DNA from: Chrysemys picta bellii
Lineage: Eukaryota > Chordata > Testudines > Emydidae
NCBI RefSeq assembly: GCF_011386835.1
Contig: NC_088797.1
Location: 34,657,583-34,721,582, forward strand
Direction of reading: 5' to 3'
Length of the DNA: 64,000 nt
Position numbers and translations under genes: made by a program. Below, piece after piece: positions 55,975 to 64,000 of this stretch; the first letter of the stretch is position 1; every line of letters starts with the position of its first letter. Below the pieces are notes generated by a model that saw nothing but the letters and a program-made list of their open reading frames with translations, had not been told where the DNA came from and did not search any database.

Positions 55975-57318
55975 TATTAGAATTCTTTGAAGGGGTCAAC
56001 AAACATGTGGACAAGGGGGATCCAGTGGACATAGTGTACTTAGATTTCCAGAAAGCCTTGACGAGGTCCCTCACCAAAGGCTCTTATGTAAATTAAGCTG
56101 CCATGGGATAAAAGGGAAGGTCCTTTCATGGATTGAGAACTGGTTAAAAGACAGGGAACAAAGGGTAGGAATTAATGGTAAATTCTCAGAATGCAGAGGG
56201 GTAACTAGTGGTGTTCTCCAAGGGTCAGTCCTCGGACCGATCCTATTCAACTTATTCATAAATGATCTGGAGAAAGGGGTAAACAGTGAGGTGGCAAAGT
56301 TTGCAGATGATACTAAATTGCTAAAGATAGTTAAGTCCAAAGCAGACTGTGAAGAACTTCAAAAAGATCTCACAAAACTAAGTGATTGGGCAACAAAATG
56401 GCAAATGAAATGTAATGTGGATAAATGTAAAGTAATGCACATTGGAAAAAATAACCCCAACTATACATACAATATGATGGGGGCTAATTTAGCTACAACA
56501 AGTCAGGAAAAAGATCTTGGAGTCATCGTGGATAGTTCTCTGAAAATGTCCACGCAGTGTGCAGAGGCAGTCAAAAAAGCAAACAGGATGTTAGGAATCA
56601 TTAAAAAGGGGATAGAGAATAAGACTGAGAATATATTATTGCCCTTATATAAATCGATGGTACGCCCTCATCTCGAATACTGCGTACAGATGTGGTCTCC
56701 TCATCTCAAAAAAGATATACTGGCACTAGAAAAGGTTCAGAAAAGGACAACTAAAATGATTAAGGGTTTGGAACGGGTCCCATATGAGGAGAGATTAAAG
56801 AGGCTAGGACTCTTCAGCTTGGAAAAGAGGAGACTAAGGGGGGATATGATAGAGGTATATAAAATCATGAGTGATGTGGAGAAAGTGGATAAGGAAAAGT
56901 TATTTACTTATTCCCATAATACAAGAACTAGGGGTCATCAAATGAAATTAATAGGCAGCAGGTTTAAAACAAATAAAAGGAAGTTCTTCTTCATGCAGCG
57001 CACAGTCAACTTGTGGAACTCCTTACCTGAGGAGGTTGTGAAGGCTAGGACTATAACAGAGTTTAAAAGAGAACTGGATAAATTCATGGTGGTTAAGACC
57101 ATTAATGGCTATTAGCTGGGACGGGTAAGGAATGGTGTCCCTAGCCTCTGTCTGTCAAAGGGTGGAGATGGATGGCAGGAGACAGATCACTTGATCATTG
57201 CCTGTTAGGTTCACTCCCTCTGGGGCACCTAGCATTGGCCACTGTCGGTAGACAGGATACTGGGCTAGATGGACCTTTGGTGTGACCTGGTATGGCCTTT
57301 CTTATGTTCTTATGTTCT
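55975..57318 (+). mobile_element. CR1 LINE, 5'-truncated, long reverse-transcriptase ORF
   Basis: C-terminal two-thirds of a CR1 reverse transcriptase plus 3' UTR ending in the octamer repeat 'cttatgttcttatgttct'. The first segment (to 56055) reads '[26 protein letters not shown]'. A missing T in 'gccttgac' shifts the frame, after which it is open from about 56058 to 57115: '[37 protein letters not shown]' with the FADD catalytic site at about 56300, then '[14 protein letters not shown]', '[19 protein letters not shown]', '[24 protein letters not shown]' and '[11 protein letters not shown]'. Only one frameshift in 1.1 kb makes it one of the least decayed LINEs here. It belongs to a different CR1 lineage from the 11140 copy, judged by sequence and 3' end. 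Confidence 0.93.
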
Positions 57319-59934
57319 AGATGTGAGAGCACGTGCCTTAGCAATAATATTCATACACTGAAATGAAGGAGTATGAAGCAGAGGCTTCTCCCCTCCCAGG
57401 GAACCCATGGGAAATATCATCGGGATGTCAAACCTTTTAGGTACCTGTTATCTTTATGAAGAAAGGGTAAAATGGACCCCCAAACGACACACACACATAC
57501 CACATAAACAATACAAGCATGTGTAGCAGACTGTAACCTTGAGGGAGAAGCTGGGCAAAGGTCTTCATTCTGTTACAACACTATCTTTACTAGGATTCCA
57601 TCCATTTGGGTTAGCTACGTATGTAAAGATAAAACGGGACAGCATATGGAAAATGTTCTGAACCCACAAGAACTGAAGAGAATTTAGCAGCTTTGGTAGT
57701 GATTGACAGATTATTAGGTGAGTAATTTATTGCAGGATTAAGGACAGAAATCTGAGAGAATTCCTTAAACTAGGTAAGAAGCAACCTTCATTTATGCTTT
57801 GTGATAATAAAGGCAGAGGCAATAAGAAGCAAAAAATGACTTCACCTGTTTTTTTAAAAAAAAGGGGGGGTTGTTGACAAAAGAGTGGAAAACATGGCAT
57901 GGGATAAAGCTTTGGATACAGCTCCCTTCTTTTAAGATTAATAGAAACATTGAATGCAAACAGGAGAAAATTAACAAAGAAGTGGCTTTCTTCTGTGAGA
58001 CCATCTCTCTTCACTCTAGTGTAAGAGATAATTGAAAGGAAAGCAGACCTTCTGATAGTCAAGATGGAACCATAATTTGTCATAGGTATGGACGAGGTAG
58101 GACTTATTGCCAGGAAAAATGACTTGTGAAATATAAAAGCCCTATTATGAGTTGTCAGAGGAGAATGAGAAGATAGGGTTATCCTAAGAGGAGTCAGGAA
58201 TATATTGTGGATTCTCTGCAGACTTCACTAATAAGTCTTAGAGCCAAGACAAATGCCTGAGACTGAAAAAAGATGGAGAACTTGAGTAAGGCGCATATTC
58301 AGCACTGCTAGCCCACCAAGATGACGGCCAAGACTCCAAAGCAAAGTGATCAAAGTTCAAATGGATAACACTGTTAGGGTAAATAAGCAATTGCAAAAGA
58401 ATATGCTAGAGAGGCAGAACAGTCTCCTACTAGAAACTCAGAGTTCTTGCAGTGAATCAGAAAGACTGCAAGCTGTTGAGCAGGAGTGAATCATGACAAG
58501 TAAGAAGATGCGACTCTGTTCCCCCCAGAACATAAGCTAGTTTCATCGGACAATAGTGCAGTCAGATCTTCCACAGTTGCAAATGAAAATGAAGAGAGCT
58601 GGAATGCTGGAGTGTAGGAATGGTTGGTTAGCAAGGGTAGATAAGTAGAAAATGGAAACTTCAGCAAGATGCACAAGAAAAAGTGAATTTTATAAAAGAG
58701 ACCATAAATAACTGCATATAAGATTGTTGAAGAGTATTCCCCCTTTATACTGTGGAAATATTGAGCATTTAGCTCATATAAATCCATTTAAGTTGACTAG
58801 TAATCTATCAGTTGTTGCAGTCTTACTTCTTGCAGCAAGCTGGAAAAAGCAAGCAGCTCCAAAAATAGAACAATGAAACTTATCTGGGAGATAATACTGC
58901 TGGAGAGACTGACAAGCATTAAGATGACTTAGTTGAATATCCCATCATATGAAAATCTTTTCCTTTTTAAGAGGAAAATATTCAATCATAAGTTATTCAA
59001 GATATTTGGAAGAAGTTGCTGTATATTAAAGTAGTGTCTGTGGATCTTTTTCAAAAAGGTGATATGAAAGATAAGATTTGTGAATTTTATATATAATACT
59101 AATAGAATTTACCTGGAAATGTATTTAGATTTGTTCCTAAGAAGTCCTTTAGTTGTGTAACTTTCTTCTGTTTATATATAAAATTTAGTTGTATAAAATT
59201 AAGAAAAGAATTTAAGTTACAAGGAAGGTATTGTTCATCAGATAGCAACAGCTCTGGCACAGTTAGCATCGAAGGCTACAGGAACTGACAAAACTTGAGT
59301 GGAAGACTAAAGACAAAATGAGAAAATTAGGAAGAACATAAATTGAGTTCAGCAAACAAAGAGTGGGTACTTATTATAGCTGAAACAAAAGGACTTGAAA
59401 TAACATGTCTATTGAGAACTGGGATAAGCTACTGGAAGAGGAGCCTAAGTACAATGTTTGGTTTTGATTTTAACCATACCAAGGCTTCTAAACCAGACTA
59501 AACCACTGTTGGTGTTGAAATAATCATCATTCGGAACTATGGAAATATACTACCACCGAGGCAAAGCGAACAAACTATCTAATGGGAAATCAAAGCCTAA
59601 TTTCACTGCTGACTGTTGACCTGATATTAGCACTAGGCAAGAACAATGAGAGCAAGAACAATAAATAGGATGCAAGACTTATAGAGCGGTTAAGCGTCAA
59701 ACTCAGACACTCCACTTGTGGGCAGACCAGAGATGGACAAGAACACAGAATACAACACAGGAACCCACTGAAAACTTGTTTATTTGACAGACTACTCTAA
59801 AGAATAGGCAAAAGGGTATATACAAAGTTCTCATCCAAGTCAATTACAGCAGAAAGCAAGGGTCACCAGGAATCTGAAGGGGACTGCCATACAGACCATT
59901 AAAGATTCCCTCTACATGTTGTACTTCCGTATCA
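57319..59934. other. Unassigned A-rich stretch
   Basis: 58250-59800 is purine-rich on the plus strand and contains protein-like scraps in several frames, which could be a very old non-CR1 LINE, but no motif is clear enough to name. Confidence 0.35.
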
Positions 59935-60014
59935 ATTGGTCCTGCTTTGAGCATGAGGTTGGACTAGATGACCTCCTGAGGTCCCTTCCAACTGTGATAT
60001 TCTATGATTCTATC
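59935..60014 (+). mobile_element. CR1 3' terminal fragment
   Basis: 'ggtcctgctttgagcatgaggttggactagatgacctcctgaggtcccttccaactgtgatattctatgattctat' is the last 80 bp of the CR1 lineage seen at 11140, inserted as an extremely 5'-truncated copy. Confidence 0.92.
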
Positions 60015-60934
60015 AGTTTGAGAGGCAAATACCTCAGATTACAAATGGGAGGGCCATGAGAAGAGAGAGAGAGAGAGAAACTGTAGTACCAATGGCTAGA
60101 GAACTGTTCAACTTATGACCAAGGGCTGGGGGTTATGGCTACAATTTTAAGATCTTTATTTGAGAGTTTGTGCATTTAAATTAATGTAAAAAGAAACAAC
60201 ATAATAGAAGAATGAAAGGCTTCACTTTCAACAGTGAGATAAATGGAAAAATTAAAAGAGGAGAATCTATCCACAGAGCAGTGCTCTTATCCCATTTGGT
60301 GTGGGTACACACATAAACAGGAAGGGTTGGGAGGTTTTCCTTGAGAAGGGACAGAATGTCTGGGACAGTTGGAGAGGTCTGAAGAAAGTACAGTGAGCAG
60401 CAGGTACTGCTCTCCCCACACAGGAGAGAGATGGGGAAGAAAAGTTAAAGATAGCCAGGTAAAGAATGCGAGACTATATGAAGTGTCCCCTATGGGCAAT
60501 GCAGATATGCCCCCTTCCTAGTCTACCCTACAGACACTGTGCACAAACTCAAGTGCACTCTCTTTTTCAAGTTTGTCTTTAACAAAGAAATCAATAACAC
60601 TCATCTCAAACCTTCAGCACTGGCTTAGCTGCTCATAAAGAGTCCTCTCTCATCACAGTTCAGTTCGTTCCAGAAAGCCACTCCTAATTCTCTTATATTC
60701 AGATTGAATGAGTCACTGACTGTAATGAGTCAATTTTAGCCTTTCCCCAGCCAGATTGATACCTGTTAACAGGGTAACACTGCCAATTTGTACAAACAAG
60801 TTATTTCATATCTGTCTATAATGAGATTTCTTGCACCTTCCTTTGAAGCATCTTGACCCACTGCTCTGATCTTGTATGGCCATTCCTCTTTTGACACTTC
60901 AGTCTCTAAGTGCTTCATCCAAATTACATAAATT
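60015..60934. other. Unassigned stretch
   Basis: Short GA run at 60063-60079. No gene or element recognised. Confidence 0.4.
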
Positions 60935-61215
60935 GTAGGTCAGGGAAGGTGTCCCCACTTTATCCTCAGTGGTGAAGAAGGGGGCAAATAAATCATTTAG
61001 GTTCAATGACTTCTCCTTAATTGCTGCCTTAACTCTCTTGCACTCCAGGTCTCCCACTGATTCTCTCACAGGCTTTCTGTTTCTGAAATACTTAAATGAT
61101 GTTGTATTTGTTTTTGTCTTTGGCTATTTGTTCTCAACAGGTCTTCCTATTTCCATCTTATTTGTGCCTGCCATAATTTATGCTCCTTTTCTATTGGCTT
61201 CACTTGGGCCAGATT
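60935..61215 (-). mobile_element. Old CR1 fragment, antisense
   Basis: 'gaagaagggggcaaataaatcatttaggttcaatgacttctcc...ctttctgtttctgaaatacttaaatgatgttg' resembles the complement of a CR1 segment N-terminal to the reverse transcriptase core. Diverged, so the call is tentative. Confidence 0.5.
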
Positions 61216-61239
61216 TCCAATTTCTTCAAAAATACCTGT

Positions 61240-61410
61240 TTGGCCTGAATAATACCCTCACCTGGGTCTCAGTCCTGTTCTCTCTCATTCAAAATCTACA
61301 TGAAACCATTGGGGAGTGTGTGAGAGAACACAGTTTGAAGCTCCAGCAATGTGCAGATAGCACCTTGCTCTACATCAGCTTCACTGCAGATTTAAAGACC
61401 ATTTCCAAAT
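61240..61410 (+). mobile_element. LINE reverse-transcriptase scrap (L2/CR1 clade)
   Basis: The plus frame reads 'LTWVSVLFSLIQNLHETIGECVREHSLKLQQCADSTLLYISFTADLKTIS', which aligns by eye to the 'GSVLSPLLFNIYM.PLG..IR..G....YADDTQLYIS' catalytic region of L2-like reverse transcriptases, with the site decayed to CADS. Confidence 0.6.
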
Positions 61411-61924
61411 CAGCACTCAGATCTCCTGTAATTTTTTTTTTACAGCTATTAGTGTCACAGTATTCTTACTCCCACCCATCTATCTATCTAGCCTCATTCT
61501 GTGGGGAGCTGCTTTTAAGTAGTTTCTCTTTTTCTTGGAATGTATAGTGAATTCATTTTGGTTCATGTTTTTTGTGTATTTATTTTTTTAAATGGTACAA
61601 CCATAATGTTTTATTTTTGTAACTGATTTGAATGGGGTGCTCTTGCTTTGTGTGCATTTCAGGGACTGGTTGGAATGTTCTAGAGACTCAAGCAATGCAT
61701 GAAGTAGCAAATGGCAGCATAAGATCAGTAGTGTATAGTTTTCAATGAAACTACCTTTACCTTAGATGACCAAAAAGCTTTGAGCATGGGCAGTCTGGCC
61801 CTTTTTGACACTAGGGCCCAAATCTTCAAAGGTATTTCAATTTATGTAATGTCTGAATGTGTAGAGTACAAAGTTTCAGGCAATTATGAGAGGAGAGGGA
61901 GAGGATTTATGTTGGGACCAATGT
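61411..61924. other. Unassigned stretch
   Basis: Nothing recognised. Confidence 0.4.
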
Positions 61925-62575
61925 TGGGACCAGAACAAATGGCTATAAAATGGCCATCAACAAGTTTAGGCTTGAAATTAGGTGAAGGTTCCTAACCATC
62001 AGAGGAGTGAAGTTCTGGAGGAGCCTCCCAAGGGGAGTAGTGGGGGCAAAATCCTCATGTTTAAAGACCGAGGTTGATAAGTTTATGGAGGGGATGGTAT
62101 GAGAGGTTGCCTACAATAGCATATGACCCAGCTGCTATTAGCAGATATCTCCAATGGCTGGAGATGGGACACTAGATGTGGAGGGCTCTGAGTTACTACA
62201 GAGAATTCTTTCCCAAGTATCTGTCTGATAGGTCTCACCCACATGCTCAGGGTCTAATTGATCACCATATTTGTGGTCAGGAAGGAATTTTCTCCTAGAT
62301 CAGATTGACTTTAGGAGTTTTTTCCCACCTTCTGCAGTGTGGGGTATGGGTCACTTGCTGGTTTGAATTAGAGTAAATAGTGGATTCTCTGTAACTTGAA
62401 GTCTTTAAATCAAGATTTGAGGACTAACCGTAACTCAGCGACAGGTTGTGAGCCTATTACAGGAGTGGGTGGGTGAAGTTCTGTGGCCTGCAATGTACAG
62501 GAGGACAGCCTAGATGATCATGATTGTCCTTCCTGGTCTATGCGACATTGGCATTGAGATAATTATGTAATATTG
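61925..62575 (+). mobile_element. Old CR1 LINE 3' region, sense
   Basis: Matches the 3' UTR wording of another CR1 lineage: 'ggtcaggaaggaattttctcc', 'ggtcacttgctgg', 'gtaacttgaagtctttaaatcaagatttgagga', 'ggagtgggtgggtgaagttctgtggcctgc' and 'agcctagatgatcatgattgtcc'. The upstream part contains decayed C-terminal coding sequence. Confidence 0.75.
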
Positions 62576-64000
62576 GGCAGGGTTTTAGTGTTGCAGCCAT
62601 TACTACTGCAATAGGGTATTCGGGACCAGTCACCCTTAGTTACATATTAAGACGGAATTACTCCTGATTGCATCCAGTGTGTCTCTTGGATGTTTTGACC
62701 TCTCAATATTGTTCCATACAAAGAAGATATAGAAATCTTGCTCTGCTGGAGTTGGAGCCACATAGGGAATAGTTCTAAATTGTGGCAGGATTGAGCAGGA
62801 TACAGTGTGGCAGATCCTCAGACAGGAAGTACACTGAAGTCAATGGAGCTATGAAATTTACACCAGCTAAAGATCTGTTCCAAAGACTCTTCATCTTTCA
62901 CCACCCCGCTAATTGGTTCTGCTGAATCCTAAATTGTTGAAGTTTGTTCAGAATACTGATGGAATCCTCAATTCTTCACCAGTCCTGACAGACTTTCATT
63001 GGTTTCTGACCTGAGATTAGATTAATTTGTAATCTTTTCATTAGTTGTTTAAGAGTCTGAATGATCTGTCATAAAGTTACACTAACTATCTTTTAGGTGT
63101 TCCTGATCAAACTCTGTTCTTCCTTGCCTGTACCTTTCACTATACCTCGGGTGCAGACTCTATTGACCATCTCTTTTTATTTTTCATGCTCTGCATCTGT
63201 GGCATTAATTGTCCAGTTGGTCAAGCTCTGCTGAATCTTTGGATTCTTTTAAAAATCACCTGAAATTCTCTCTCCTCTGTCAAATCCCCAATTAATTGCA
63301 ATGTTTATTTAGTGTCATATTTTGTACTACTGTAAACTATTCCAAGGTGTTTTGTTGTAGCATCCCTAACGTTATAACAAAACTTAGTGATTGCACTTTG
63401 AAGAGGGAATCCATTTGAGCCTTGGGATGAAGGCTAAATTAAGAAAATGCTCTTACTAGATATTCATGAATACCTTTGGAGAAAGTTATCTGAAAAGGTG
63501 CTGCATATTTTGTCCACTGATTAAAAAAAAAAAAACTTTTCAGGAAACATTTTTTTTTATTAAGGACTTCCACAAAGTTTCCTGTATACTTCATTTTACC
63601 ATCCTTATAGGCTACATCAGTCACTCTTAGATACAAATGTCCTCCAATCAGGGTTGAGTTACCATTGCTCAGGAGGGAATCAACCAACTCCCTAGGAAAC
63701 AGTCACCACCAAGTGAGTCACAAGAGAATATTTATTTTAGGTGCCAATCCGAAATCTCATTAAAAATGAAATGTATCTTTACCAATAAAATATTAAGCTT
63801 GGTATAAGGCATCTGCAGTATTTGCCAGTTGCCCAGCATTGAGGAATACTGAGACACTATGTTGATATTTCAAAGATAATATGTATGCTCTGCCAGAAAA
63901 TATCTAAGGCCAAATCTGGACCTCTTTAAACAATTTCACTAGCTGAAACTGGAGTGAGCAAATCATCACCATAATACTGGAAGCAGGTTAGAAGGGGACA
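62576..64000. other. Unassigned stretch to the window end
   Basis: Contains a palindromic short repeat at 62808-62880 ('ggcagatcctcagacagg...tgaagtcaatggagctatgaaatttacaccagctaaagatctg'), a relative of the 16389 element. No gene recognised. Confidence 0.4.

Noticed and set aside
58250..59800. Suspected ancient L1-like LINE
   Set aside because: Scattered protein-like scraps in several frames, but no recognisable motif, so not called.
60969..61547. 192-codon plus-strand frame as a membrane protein gene
   Set aside because: Its hydrophobic look comes from antisense CR1 sequence followed by a sense reverse-transcriptase scrap.
1..64000. CRISPR array or bacterial operon structure
   Set aside because: No regularly spaced identical repeats with unique spacers, no ribosome-binding-site-led gene strings. 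The sequence is eukaryotic.

Overview
The window reads as vertebrate nuclear DNA, most likely from a turtle (Testudines) or, less likely, another non-avian reptile. No exon of an ordinary host gene could be supported. The sequence is intergenic or intronic and built largely from transposable elements. The inference to turtle rests on the mixture: several CR1 LINE lineages, L2-like LINEs and MIR-type SINEs, a GIY-YIG Penelope-like element, an apparently recent two-gene Harbinger transposon with many short relatives ending in GTCTACAC, hAT elements with 8-bp target duplications, and solo LTRs. The Harbinger and LTR sequences resemble turtle repeats I recognise, but no database search was possible.

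Layout. 1-8.4 kb: a CTTT microsatellite, a TA-flanked MITE, an old antisense CR1, an antisense MIR, a hAT element nested in a GTCTACAC MITE, and a possible LTR split by another MITE. 8.4-12.2 kb: a head-to-head Penelope 3'-UTR insertion with a 12-bp target duplication, then a 5'-truncated CR1 with reverse transcriptase. 12.2-21 kb: mostly unassigned, with a possible conserved non-coding block (14.4-14.9 kb), an LTR-like insertion inside a palindromic repeat, and L2/MIR remnants. 21.4-24.4 kb: a GC-rich repeat, a tRNA-headed SINE broken by two MITEs, and a hAT element.

24.7-29.9 kb holds the most complete element: a 5.2-kb Harbinger transposon flanked by TTA. It carries an intact 431-codon DDE transposase on the plus strand, a decayed two-exon Myb/SANT-like accessory gene on the minus strand, an unexplained 190-codon ORF lying inside that gene's intron on the opposite strand, and a nested MITE near its right end. 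In the family both proteins are needed: the Myb-like protein binds the ends and brings the transposase to them. Here the transposase looks intact while its partner has a frameshift and has lost its splice donor.

29.9-40 kb: a hAT end, a solo LTR with three 26-bp CCAAT repeats, an antisense CR1 fragment, a CT/CA microsatellite, a long AT-rich unassigned stretch, and a 1.5-kb antisense L2-like LINE. 40-51 kb: a Penelope-like element with a GIY-YIG domain, MIRs, a CR1 remnant, and two adjacent MITEs. 51.2-53.3 kb: one solo LTR nested inside another, both with target duplications. 53.6-64 kb: CR1 pieces, a short hAT element, a second reverse-transcriptase-bearing CR1, and further old CR1/L2 fragments.
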